Assembly (NCBI GenBank): GCA_003427395.1
Contig: BFEA01000037.1
Coordinates: 833,209 to 885,005, forward strand
From: Chara braunii
Taxonomy: Eukaryota; Streptophyta; Charophyceae; Charales; Characeae
Direction of reading: 5' to 3'
DNA: 51,797 bases
How positions within the stretch are numbered: the stretch's first letter is position 1; each line of letters begins with the position of its first letter. The notes under the pieces are model-generated. The model had not been told where the DNA came from, made no database searches, and was given only the letters and a program-made list of their open reading frames with translations. Below, in pieces: positions 33,848 through 43,744 of this stretch. The position numbers were made by a program, and so were the translations under genes.

Positions 33848-33967
33848 CTTCTTCTTTACCTCTCCTCTGGTCTTTATCTCTTTGCAAGTGCTTTCATTTC
33901 TTTCGCAATTGGGTGGCATTGTCTTTCATTGTGAATTTGCACTTGGGAAATGACCAGGATCGTAACA
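32591..33967. mobile_element. Nested solo LTR, 1377 bp, with 4-bp target duplication
   Basis: Comparison of E2 LTR copies shows a clean insertion. The uninterrupted site TTTTTGTTGCTTTAATTC at 51603-51620, and the relative near 1480-1500, become TTTTTGTTG plus 1377 bp plus GTTGCTTTAATTC. GTTG (32587-32590 and 33968-33971) is the target duplication. The insert begins TGTAATGACC and ends GATCGTAACA, with TGT/ACA inverted ends typical of LTRs. It has no gag or pol and no internal LTR pair, so it is a solo LTR or a very short non-autonomous element. Within it lie a tandem GTGCCTGCTGGTTTGCATG (32708 and 32765) and TTC/TTG/TTA trinucleotide runs. Confidence 0.88.
33815..33856. repeat. TTC microsatellite in the solo LTR
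   Basis: A run of about 13 TTC units. Shorter TTG (33637-33651) and TTA (33711-33725) runs lie nearby. Confidence 0.9.
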
Positions 33968-34699
33968 GTTGCTTTAATTCAGATCTTGCAGAGATAATGC
34001 CCCAAGGGCCTTATCTCTGCAATCCGGACTGCACTCCTAGGATCTGGGAGGGATGAGGTCATCATTGGGACCTGCCCATCCCTACTGCTGCAATCCCAAC
34101 CTGGCGGCACATTTTCCTCCACTCATTCCTCCTCCTTTGTCTCATTCTCCCCCTTTTTCTCCCTTTTTCTCTCCCTCTTTCTTTTATTGCTATAGGGACA
34201 AGTGTCCAACAGCTATTTCTCCTCTTTCTGGCTGTTGAGCTTCACCCAAGGTCTGTTTTTGGGGGGCTCCTTTTTGCTGCCGCCGCTTCCAGTTTGAGAC
34301 CCCCTTGCTCCGATTTTCTCCGGCCAGCCCTTTTTCCACGTGGAGCCCTTGGAACTTCGTTTCTCTTGGCCTGGCCGATCCGGGATACTCGGACTGCTGG
34401 CCGGCCCCCCCCTTACTGCCGCTATTCCCTCTCCTCTTTCCCTTCGGCACCTCCTGCCGGTGCTTGCCGCGGCGGTACTTAATATTTTCATCCGGACACC
34501 TGGCCCGGACGGTCCCGTCCTCGTGACGTTATGTTATTTTATTTTTGTTTGTTGTTACGTCTGATCCAGGGTCCCCTTGGGTCGCCCCAGGTGCCTTCCG
34601 TCTGTCCCGTCTCACGTCCGTCTCCTTCGTTCTGTCGTCAATTTTCGTCACCACCCGACTTCTCCTCTTTTTCTTATTATCCCTAGTCTCTCCCCTTTT

Positions 34700-35080
34700 T
34701 CTGGCGTCGTCCTGGGTGACGTCCCACTCTCGTGTACTCCCCTTGGGTCGGTCGCCCTTTATTCCGCCGACGGCTTCGGTCTTCAGCCCCCGTCAGCGAC
34801 TCCCGACACTTTATCCCGTCGGTACCTGTCTTGCTAGTGGTTCCGCTGGTGTCGCCATTTTATCTAGGCCCACGCGGTCCCTGGCACTTCGGCCCGCCTG
34901 CATTACGTCTTTCCCTTGGTCTCACGCGGTTCCCGGTACTCCGCTCTGCCGGCACCACGCCGTCCCCTGGTCCCGCGTGGTCCTCGGCTCTTTGTCCTGC
35001 CGGTACCTCCCCATCCTCCGATCCCATGTCATCCCCGGCACTGCTGCCCCATCTGTACAACGTCTTCCCTTGGTGCTCCC
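34700..35080 (-). repeat. Divergent GGTCCC/CCGGCAC repeats in the E2 U3
   Basis: Irregular repeats of CCCGCGTGGTCC- and CGGCACT-like words. The homologous part of the copy at 1-4238 has regular 26-bp units. Position in U3 makes an enhancer role possible, but this is not shown. Confidence 0.5.
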
Positions 35081-35519
35081 GACGTCCTTCCGCCTTACGG
35101 CGGTCTTCGCCCCCCCCGTTCCCTTTGTGTCCCACACACCGTTCCGCTCCGGGTGTCGGTTCCCCCTAACCTGCGATCTCCTTGGCCCACCTGCCGCCGC
35201 GTCGCGTCAGCGCCTTGCACCCTGTCCCTTCCCACTTTCTTCCTTCCCTTGTTGCGCACCTCTCATGCTGCTACCAACTTGCCGGCGGCCATCCTCCGTC
35301 CTTGGGGAAGGAGTCGCCCTTGCTATTCTCTCACATTCCTTTGTTGCTTCCCGCTTAGACAATTCCTCTCTAGCTTCGGCGGTCTTGACGACTCCGGACA
35401 GCCTCTAGCCTCCTACTATTTATGCTCACGCTTTCGATCTTTCCATCATTCCTGCCTCCGATTTTCTCTGTCGTGCACAAATCGGTCAAATACAGTCTCT
35501 CGTGTGACGGGAAATCATT

Positions 35520-35537
35520 CGGGACTCACCAGTCCCG
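35520..35537. other. Inverted repeat at the E2 LTR terminus
   Basis: CGGGACT at 35520-35526 and AGTCCCG at 35531-35537 are perfect inverted arms around CACC, just inside the LTR end. Confidence 0.75.
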
Positions 35538-35540
35538 ACA

Positions 35541-35556
35541 TATTCCCCCCACTCAT
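35541..35556 (-). other. E2 polypurine tract
   Basis: On minus, GAGTGGGGGGAATA ends immediately before the LTR start TGTCGGG. This is the expected position and composition of the plus-strand primer of an LTR retrotransposon. Confidence 0.8.
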
Positions 35557-35575
35557 TCGCGATGTCCCCATCGCG
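35557..35575. other. Hairpin CGCGATG-TCCC-CATCGCG, copy 1
   Basis: Perfect 7-bp arms with a 4-nt loop sit beside the polypurine tract. The same 18-nt palindrome recurs at 36808, again beside a GAGTGGGGGGAA tract. Confidence 0.85.
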
Positions 35576-36788
35576 CACCAATCCATGGTCAGTAGGGATT
35601 TGAGGTGATAGACAGACAGGGAGAAGAAGTGGGGTGGGATGAATAGTTAGTTTGCCAGGGTTCTTTTTGTGTTTTCCCACTCTTTCCTTGGGTCCTTCTT
35701 TAAGTTTCAAGGGGCGGGGGAGGGTGTGGAGGGGTCAAGGTTTTGTTTCGGGTTTCCTTGGGATTGCGTAACGTCCCCAAGCTCAATAATGTCTTTGTAA
35801 CGAGCGCGTAACACTCTGTGCATCAACGTCCGTCTCACAACTGTATCTCTTTCTCACTGGAACTCCCACATACCCAAGAACTTCCCCACAACTTCCCGTA
35901 TCGTTCCACAAGAGAGAGAACGACGCGCCCATCACCTTCCCCAGGGGCCGAGGTAAAAGGGAGATTTTGGCGACGGATGTTACAAGGATCATTCGCCATG
36001 GCTTCCTCCAGGTGCGTGCTAGCAACACGTCAAGGTGCTTAAGCAGCTTGGTGTCTCTTTCCCTCATTGAGTCGGCTAGCATCGCCCCTTGGAGGGGTCT
36101 GACCACAACATGCCTTGCAGCTAGTTTTTCATTGTACGTTATTTCTCGCTCTCGACAATGTCTTGAAGGCTGCATTCGTAATCTCAAATCTATCTTCCCA
36201 TTTCATTTAGGAAAACATTATCGCGCAGAAATCCTTTTGGTTTCGTCTCATTTATTACTCTTAGGACATCCACACATTTTCAGTACAGTTTTTCCTCTCC
36301 TCGAAGCTCGGGCATAGCCAAATCCACATGCATTCTTCCCGGGTCATTCCTCCCGGCCTTTCTCAGGTCCTCCCAATTCCGCATGCATCTCATCCTCTGC
36401 CCTTTCTTGCCCTTTACTTAATTGACTCTTCATGTGCAATGCTTGGATCACCCCTTAGCCGTTTCTCATCTTTTCAAGCTTATACGAGCTAATTACACAG
36501 CCAACTCTCAGTCTGCCAATTCCTTTTCTTGGGTTCACGCAGACTCAATCACACCAGCCCTTCCCTTCCTGGCTATCTTGTCAAGCCGTTTTTCTCAAGT
36601 TCATATCATATCACTTGCTCAAGTCCTTTCTGCTCTGGCGTCTTGCCAGGCCCCCTTTTCTCAGGCCCATACAAAACCAATTACAATTTTTTTCTGTTCC
36701 GGCCATCTTAACAAGCCCCTTTTTCCCAAGCCCATGCAAAATCAATTACAAGTCTTATTTTCATGCGTATTCATTGGTAGATGGCACA
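35576..36788 (-). other. E2 3' untranslated region, part 1
   Basis: No ORF with recognisable domains on either strand. Degenerate repeats with CCCATGCAAAATCAATTACA and CCCATACAAAACCAATTACA occur at 36660-36760. Confidence 0.5.
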
Positions 36789-36826
36789 CCTTCCCCCCAC
36801 TCAAAACGCGATGTCCCCATCGCGCG
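36789..36826 (-). other. Second polypurine tract with hairpin, copy 2
   Basis: CCTTCCCCCCACTCAAAACG followed by the palindrome CGCGATGTCCCCATCGCG repeats the arrangement at 35541-35575 at 1.25 kb distance. It could be an internal plus-strand priming site or the trace of an older LTR boundary. Confidence 0.6.
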
Positions 36827-37730
36827 ACTGGTTCTCACCCGGAGGTACGCAGACCTTTGGCCCACCAACCGCAAGTTAAGGACACAAGCCTGTCCGCTTC
36901 ACAAAAGGAAGAGTGATCAGTTCCTCCCCAGCGGACGACGCCTCATCCTTCTACCCGGTCCGACCTTTCTTCTCTTACGTGGCGAGCACCAATACCGAGG
37001 TTCCTCCCCATGTCTGCCAAGCGGGTCGAATCCAAGCCTGCCAGGGTCTCGTCTAGCCGTAAGAGCGTTCCTCGCGAATCGTTCTTCCCGAGTGGTGATT
37101 TTCTGGATTCCGGTCTCTTTCTTTCAAGAGAGTTGGGGCTCTCAATCAGTCCGCGAGTGGAGTTACGAAGACCTCGCAATTAGTCCCGAAACGGTTGTAA
37201 TGTTCCGGCAGGGCAGTGTCAATGCCCCATGGTGGTGGCGGACTCCACCCGATACCTCGCCCGGCCTCTCCCCTTGGACAGTGCCGCCCAACTTAGCGCG
37301 GCCAGCCGTGGTCCGACCCAAACGGCCATGCCACCCCTCTATGACATGGCGTGTGGTTGGGAGAGTAGCAAAATAGACTAGATGAGAATGACTTTCCTAC
37401 CCATTTGGCTCTCTCGCCCTTTGACGTTTAGGCGTTCAACAGGAGGCGCAGTTGGAACTCCCCGACTAGAGCTCATTGTCGAAGGTGGTTCCGGACGTCC
37501 CGCACCGATCCAAGTGGTAGGTGCCTTAGTCCTTTAACCCTCACCCTCTCGAAGAGGAACAGGTCGCGCTGAGACTTTTTCCCTTAAAGGGATAGAGGTC
37601 TTGGGGTCGCAGTGCATGCACCGGTATCCCCCTCTTGCTGAGGCCAAAGACTAGAAAAAGAGAAATTCCATTTGAAGGCTCTTTCCAAGTCCATTTCAAG
37701 TTGCCTAGGGTCCCCTGTTTATGCAATGCA
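36827..37730 (-). other. E2 3' untranslated region, part 2
   Basis: No gene recognised. The 253-aa plus-strand ORF (36615-37376) is antisense to the element and shows no family motif. Confidence 0.45.
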
Positions 37731-37734
37731 ATTT

Positions 37735-38190
37735 CCAATACTCAATCCAATTCCAGTGCTCAGCCTCATTCCCATGCTCAATGTCAGTCCAGTGCTCATT
37801 CTCAGTCCAATGCTCAATGCAATATCCTTTCCAAGGCTGAGTCCAATATCCTTTCCAAGGCTGAGTCCAGTATCTTTTCCAAGGCTCGGCTCTTCCAATC
37901 TTTTTTCCAAAGCTCAGTTCTTCCAATCTCTTTTTCCAAGCTCAGCTCTTCCAATCCCATGCATCACAATCAACCATGCAAGAGGACCCCAGTGCCAATT
38001 CCAAAGAATGACCCTTGTCAGGGGCCATTCCGAACAACCTGGTTAGGGTCGTTCTTTCCAATTCCAAGTTTGAACAGCCTGGTTAGGGCCATTCTTATCC
38101 ATTGCAATCGATCAGCCTGGTTAGGACCATCCTTATCCATTTCAATTGGACAACCTGGCTAGGGCCATCCTTGTCCGTTGCACTGTTAGC
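37735..38190. repeat. Two short tandem arrays in the E2 3' region
   Basis: From 37820 a 24-bp unit (TCCTTTCCAAGGCTGAGTCC) repeats about three times, preceded by CTCAGTCCAATG-type words. From 38030 a unit of about 43 bp with CAGCCTGGTTAGGGCCATTC repeats about four times. Confidence 0.8.
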
Positions 38191-39795
38191 GCCCGAGGGG
38201 GTGGGCCTCGAGGACACGGATCCTATCTCGTCTCGGAGGTTAGAAGGCGGCCATCTTCTTGGGTTTTTACGCATGCTTCTTCCTCCTCCTTGTACCCTTT
38301 GTCATCCTTATGTCCATTCATACATCCGGCTTAGCGTTTAATGCTCAAATTGAGGCTCGCGGCCCCAAGCAGCGCTAGCCCGCCCGGCCGTTCAACCATT
38401 ACAAGGGGTGTTGGACCATTTCAATGTTTTCTTGCCACTTTTCTAACTTTTCATATGCTTGTCAAAGGTCTGGACTTGTCTGCGGTAGGTTGGATTAGGC
38501 TCCTAGGGAAGAGGATATCTCTTTACCCATAGGTCCCCTAACCTCTCACAAAGGCTCATGCAATGACTCATTCAGTCCTGGATACACAATTTCAAAGGAA
38601 AAACTCTCGCCATGACTACATCTTCCAATGTTTAAGAGTTCACATGCCCCTGCCTATTTCTTCGAGGCAAAGTCAATCATCCCCAGAGTTCGTTTCTTCC
38701 TACCAAAAAAGGTTCACATTTTCCCCCAAAGGAGCAAATACTCATACAAAGTAGCACAAGCCTCCCAACCCCCACTAGTTTCCTCAATCCAAAAAGTAGT
38801 TTCATTACAGTCCTTCCCAAAAAAGGAGGAGACAAAGTTCGAATGCAACGACAACATTACAGACTCGTCTCATTTGGGTCCCCCTTGTTTTCCCCTTGCT
38901 TACTCTTAGCCAACGCAACCCGTCACAGTTCTATATCTAAGTGCCCCGATCCTTATGTGTTTTTCCCGAAGAAGCGACGACTTATACAAAGTAGCACCCA
39001 TTGCCCAGTCCTTAGTCAAAAGTTGCCTCATTTCAGTCCATTTAGCAGAGTTCAAATGCGAAATTCAAAATGGCAGTTGTACCTGCACAGGTACCAACCC
39101 TTCCCAATTTCTAGCTAACCCCCATTGTGTTTGCTATTCCCCTAATGTCCAGGTGGCCTGCGTCGAGCCTCCCCCCTTGCACGGTCCTCCGCTTCCTGCT
39201 GCATTTGCCTCTTTATCCTCTGCAACTGCAGGAGGGTCTCTTCTGAGAAAAATGTTGTTGGGGATATATCCCTGCCTCGATGACTGTCCCTCAGTAGGCC
39301 TATTGATAGCGTTGCTGTCATTTTCATTTCCGAATTCCATTTTGCCGATTGCCGTTTGCTCCTTGCCTGGTCCTGTTCATGCATAATAATCACCACAACC
39401 CCTCATACACACACACACACCTTCCCATCCCCTTTTGCAGATTTACCGGCCTTTTCAGAACCCTTGCTTGCCCCCGCGCGGTTGGTGATCCCATCCCTCC
39501 TTGCCCCCTAAGCACTTTGTCCCCCCCCCACATAGGTACCTCATGTAAGCGGTCCACGCCATCACCCCACAAAAACTATGGTACACTGTTCCAGTCCATA
39601 GACACCTCGTGTATACAGCTCCCAGCGTTGCCCACAAAACTGTAGTACACCGTCCCCAACTCCCAACCCCATGCATACTTAGCTCAAACAGTCTCCATGT
39701 TCCACAGAAAATCAAGTCACACAAACGAACAACCCCTGTGGTCATGATCACTCCCATAGGAAGGTGGTCCAGAACCATAGCCAGCTGTCTACCTT
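38191..39795 (-). other. E2 3' untranslated region, part 3
   Basis: No gene recognised. Similar words CATACAAAGTAGCAC (38744) and TTATACAAAGTAGCACCC (38981) suggest a degenerate 240-bp duplication. A CA dinucleotide run is at 39405-39421. Confidence 0.45.
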
Positions 39796-41172
39796 TCAAG
39801 CTGTGACTTCCCCTGTTTCCCAGTCCCGAGCCTCTTGTAGCCACTGTTCCACCGGATCCCTGCTAAAAAATCTGACTAGTCGCTGTCCCGAAAATGGCCC
39901 TCTTATGCTGGTACCGTCAAGATCCTCAAGTTCAAATGTGTTCAGTCCCACCCGCTTAGCGATCCTGTAAGGCCCTTTGAATCTTTTTCCCAGCTGTCCG
40001 GACCATGTACTTTCAAGAGCCGAGTTCCTAACTAGCACCTTTTCCTCCACCTGGAGTGGCTCCTTGCGAACGTTCTTGACCTGGTCCCATCTTGCTTTAT
40101 TCCTCATTCGGCTATCCGTCACACGATTGACCGCTTCTTCCAGTGCCTCCTCATTTCTGGCGACCTGCTGACAGCGTGCGGTGATTAACGCTTCCGTGGT
40201 CAAGTGTGGACCGTCATCTAGCCTGTTCCAGGTAGGAACCAAAGCTTCTACCGGAAAATCAATCTCCCTTCCATACCAGAGTTCTGCTGGGATGCACCCC
40301 GTTGTTCTTTTTGGAGTCATGTTCTCGGCGAAGACTGCCTGCTTAAGAAACCGTGGCCAACTTGCCAAATTTTTCGCTGCCAATTTTGCGATTGTGTTCT
40401 TCAAAGTCCGGTGCCCCCTTTCTACTGGTGCATTTGCCTCAGGATGGTAGGGCTCGGTGATCTTGATTGGTACGCGCAGTGTCTTAAGCCTGTTCACCAC
40501 CTCCTGGTTAACGAATTATGTCCCATTATCAACTATAAACCTGCGCACGAAGGGGTGTCTTAGGTAGAAATCTTCCACCCAGTCGGCCACTGCTTTCCCC
40601 GTCTTCTTCTTGAGGGCTACGGCCTCTACATAGCCACTAAGATTATCCCTTGCATCCAAGATATATCTAAACCCATCCGTTGATACGGGCATAACCGCAA
40701 GATCGAGGTGAACAAGGTGCCCGGGTCCCAGTACCCGAGTGGGTCTAAGGGGCTCGTAGACCCATATGAAGCTTCTTTCTTGACATATCAGACACGTCTG
40801 ACAATATGTTGCGACCATGCCTGTCATTCCTGGCCAGAAGTACAGGGGTACAATCTTTGCAAGTGTCCCCTTAGACGACTTGTGACCTCCAGCTAGCCCG
40901 GCATGCATTGCCTGAATTACGTCCAGCTGCCTAGACCTCCCACAAACGACGCGTCTAGGCATCATCCCTTCCTCTTTCTTGAACAAGTGGTCATTTCTTA
41001 GGACATACTTTTCGGCTTCCTCCCTTGCCTTGGGACTGACTTCCGTGGGTTGTTTGTTCCCTACCAGCAACAGGCCGATTTCCTTAAAAACGCCCTCGTA
41101 CATCTGTATGAGGAAGAATTCTTGTTCCTTCTGATCCGTACCCTGCTCCTCCCGAGTGAGGTTGACCAGGTA
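39796..41172 (-). pseudogene. E2 integrase
   Basis: One continuous minus frame, broken only by TAA at 40516-40518, encodes a near-complete integrase. The zinc domain has MHAGLAGGHKS and CQTCLICQE (His2-Cys2). The catalytic core has HLDLAVMP, FIVDNGT and HPEANAPVERGH (all three acidic residues). The C-terminal barrel has WSGQLGKRFKGPYRIAKR. No chromodomain follows; the protein ends near FFSRDPVEQWLQEARDWETG. The stop directly after DNGT replaces the usual Gln or Glu. The preceding stop, TAG at 41173-41175, separates it from the spacer upstream in the same frame. Confidence 0.9.
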
Positions 41173-42041
41173 CTAACAATCCTTTTGCGCCCAGGTTTCG
41201 GCCAACGTCATCACGGCGTCCCATCCCCCTTCCACGGCCATCGCCATCAGTTCTTCTTTGGCCCCTACTTCTGCGCACCACGAGTCCTTCTCCTCTTTAT
41301 GCCTGACCTTGGTTGCTGGTCCTTCCCTGAGTTCTGCAACTACTGCAGGTGCGCCCTTTTCCAAGGTCTGAATCAGCAGCTGACCTGTTGTAATTGCTGG
41401 ATCTGCCATCTCATTATCCACGACAAGGGTCCCTCCTTCGTATTCCAGGAAAGCATCGATTGGTTCCGCATCCTCTACTCCTTCTGGCGTGATACATACC
41501 CTGCTCAGCCCATCTGCCCTGTTTCGAAGTCCCGCAATTCGCTCGACCTTATAGTCGAATTGCCATATGAAGCCTATCCATCTGCCATAGGCTTGTAGTT
41601 CTTTAGAGCCCCGGCGACGTTGGTGGGATCGATCCTTAGGATAAATCGCCTCCCGAACAGGTATGCCTCGAAGGTCTCAAGGCAATGCAGGATCGCTAAG
41701 ACCTCCTTCTTGAACTGTGAGTACCGACGCTCTGCCGAATTCAGGGTCCTACTTTCAAATCTGATTGGCCTTTCCTTGCCCTCCTTGCTTCTCTGTATTA
41801 ATACTCCTCCAACCGCAAAGGGTCCCCCATCTGTTTTTAGGATGAAGGGTTGTCCTACCTCGTCATTGAAACAGGGTGCTGCTAGAGTGACCTGATCGGA
41901 TGACAAGATGTCTTTCAGGGTCTGGGCTGCCTCTTCCCTATCCTCGGTCCAATCCATGGTGCCCCCTTCCCTAATCATTGCGCGGATAGGTTCAGCTATC
42001 TTTGCAAATCCTTTGATGAAGATTCTCCAGAATCCGACCAC
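41173..42041 (-). pseudogene. E2 RNase H and connection to integrase
   Basis: The frame 42041-41574 holds FIKGFAKIAEPIRAMI and the RNase H motifs LKTDGGPFAVGG (Asp), QFKKEVLAI (Glu) and LRIDPTNVAG (Asp). A frameshift near 41585 continues as FIWQFDYKVERIAG and RADGLSR (final Asp). From 41421 to 41173 a Glu/Ala-rich spacer leads to integrase in the same frame, broken by TAG at 41173-41175, where Gln fits. The domain degrades RNA in RNA-DNA hybrids. Confidence 0.87.
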
Positions 42042-42043
42042 CC

Positions 42044-42790
42044 CTAGGAACCCCGTTGTGGTGCGCAGGGGTGTTGGCCACTGAGAAATCTTATCTTTTT
42101 TGCTGGGTCAGGTCTCCTCCCATAAGCTCCACAGCGNAATCCTAGTATGGTTACTTCCGGGATGGCCAGGATGCTCTTGGGTCCGCTTGCAGTAATATTG
42201 TAGACTAGGAACGGTTGGAGTAGGTCCTTAATATCTTGCAGGTGGTCCCAAACAAACTTCCGTACGCCCGGCTCGACTTCTGTCTCGTCCTTGTACCTTG
42301 CGCCTTTTACGGGATTATCATCTACATACGGCTCGCACTTTTCTGGAAACATATCCCCTGCGACGGCAAGCATCCTCCTCTGCGCCTCTTCTACCGCATT
42401 TGTGAAACCCATAGGGGTCACTTGCATCTGCAATTGCCCTACGGGGGTGTGCATTGCGGTATACGGTCTATCTCTCGCATCGAGCGGCAGCTGGTCATAT
42501 CCCGAGTATAGATCTATCAGGGAGTAGATGCTTCGCCCGACGTGAGATTCTGCCAACAAATCGGCCTGTGGAAGCGAACCTGCGTCCCTAATTGTTACCG
42601 CATTGAGCTTCTGCAGGTCCTGGATCCACCTGAGTGTCTTATTGAGCTTCCTGAACACGAACCATTTGTTCGCGTAGGGGGATGCGGTAGGTTCAGCCAC
42701 GAATGAATCTATCTTGGCTCTAAGCAGGTCGGTGACCTCCGCCGCTATCCCAAACTCGTAGGCAGGCCCTTTATCGTTCCAACACCGTGT
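42044..42790 (-). pseudogene. E2 reverse transcriptase
   Basis: The 218-aa frame shows ASPYANKWFVFRKLN, WIQDLQKLNAVTIRD, SLIDLYSGYDQLPLD (catalytic Asp near residue 63), TPMGFTNAVEEAQ and the polymerase box EPYVDDNPVKG (near residue 125). The LxxLNAVTIRDAG and YVDD forms differ from E1 (YLDD), so it is another Ty3 lineage. An N at 42137 falls in a Gly-X-Arg codon run. A frameshift between 42090 and 42140 leads to RNase H, and another near 42775 (WNDKGPAYEFGIAAEV upstream in the RT frame) links to the linker before. Confidence 0.9.
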
Positions 42791-43744
42791 GGATCCTGAC
42801 AGGGGGACCTAGCTTTGCGTCCAGTCGCCCTTTCTGATAATCGTTGAAAGTGAAAGCTAAATGGCATTCCTGACACACCTTTCTTATCAGCTGGGTCTCT
42901 TCCGCCGTTAGGAACCCTTCCACCCCTATTTTCATGGTATCTGCTACGTCATCTGGTATGCGGTGCCCTTCCGTTGCCCGTCTCTCTCTTATAACCCGTA
43001 GGATCTCCTCCTCTTTTTCCATGGCCTCTTCCCTTGATGTTTCTACTAGGATCGAGACCGGCTTAGCCTTCTTCCCTACGGGTTTGTACTTTCGCACACT
43101 GCCTTCTGGGATCGTTCTCCTAAAAAATGAACGGTCGGGATCGGCCTTGTTACCTCCAGGACGCGGGGCTGGATGCTGACCAGCTTCCCATGCAGACAAT
43201 AGCCCTTTCGGACCCCATCCTCAAATCTAGCAAGCGTTGCGGGGTCCACCCCCACTTTGTGGTACCTGATGGCCTTAACGAGTTGTAATAAATCTGGGAC
43301 TTCAAGCACCACCGCCGACGTTTCGTTTCGGCCTTTCTTTGGCTTGGGCAGGCTGGCCCCAAGTTCGACTTCCGACTCTTTTTCTGCCACCATAACTTCC
43401 AGGGCCTCGTCCTCTTGCCTCCTCTTCTTTTGGGGTAGCCCCATTTTGATCCATTCCATTTTACTAAACGCTTCCTCAATGATAATTTATACCCTTTCCC
43501 TCATGCCTTGCATCCGTGCAAATGCGCCCTTCCGTGCGCTTTCTTCAAACGTCGGCAACCAGGTTGCCAACTTACCCTTGGGCGGGTCCCCTCCAATTCC
43601 GAGTAGTCGGAGAAGTTCTCCGCGACCAGTCACCGGATCCTCTATGTCTACCATATATGTGCCATCATGCAGGTGCATGCCAATCATTTCTACATTGGCA
43701 CACCATGGTCTCCTAAGGATTATGTCATGGTCCATTTCTTCCAT
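42771..43744 (-). pseudogene. E2 protease end and protease-RT linker
   Basis: The frame from 43744 begins in MDHDIILRRPWCANVEMIG, the ILGRPW-type end of the protease with Arg for Gly. TAA at 43487-43489 (ERV, stop, IIIEEAF; Gln fits) interrupts, and the same frame continues to about 43080 with a Lys/Arg-rich stretch (KKRRQEDE). A frameshift near 43140 leads to FFRRTIPEGSVRKYKPVGKK and an acidic helix (AMEKEEEILRVIRERR), ending GPPVRIHTV next to the RT. The linker has no enzymatic motif I recognise. Confidence 0.75.

Larger units (their letters stand above)
31529..35540 (-). repeat. E2 3' LTR (contains a nested solo LTR)
   Basis: The minus-strand start TGTCGGGACTGG at 35540 directly follows a polypurine tract. 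Similarity to the copy at 50892-51797 begins at TCTCTAGGCAG (31529 and 50892), where the flanks diverge, which marks the other edge. A TATA box is read on minus at 31928-31921 (TATATAAG). Without the 1377-bp insertion and its duplicated 4 bp, the LTR is about 2.6 kb. ORFs inside, including 287 aa at 34545-35408, are not supported as genes. Confidence 0.75.

Noticed and set aside
34545-35408. 287-aa plus ORF in the E2 LTR
   Set aside because: Lies in repeated LTR DNA with degenerate tandem repeats; absent as a frame in the related copy.
36615-37376. 253-aa plus ORF in the E2 3' region
   Set aside because: Antisense to the element, no family resemblance, composition typical of chance ORFs in C-rich DNA.
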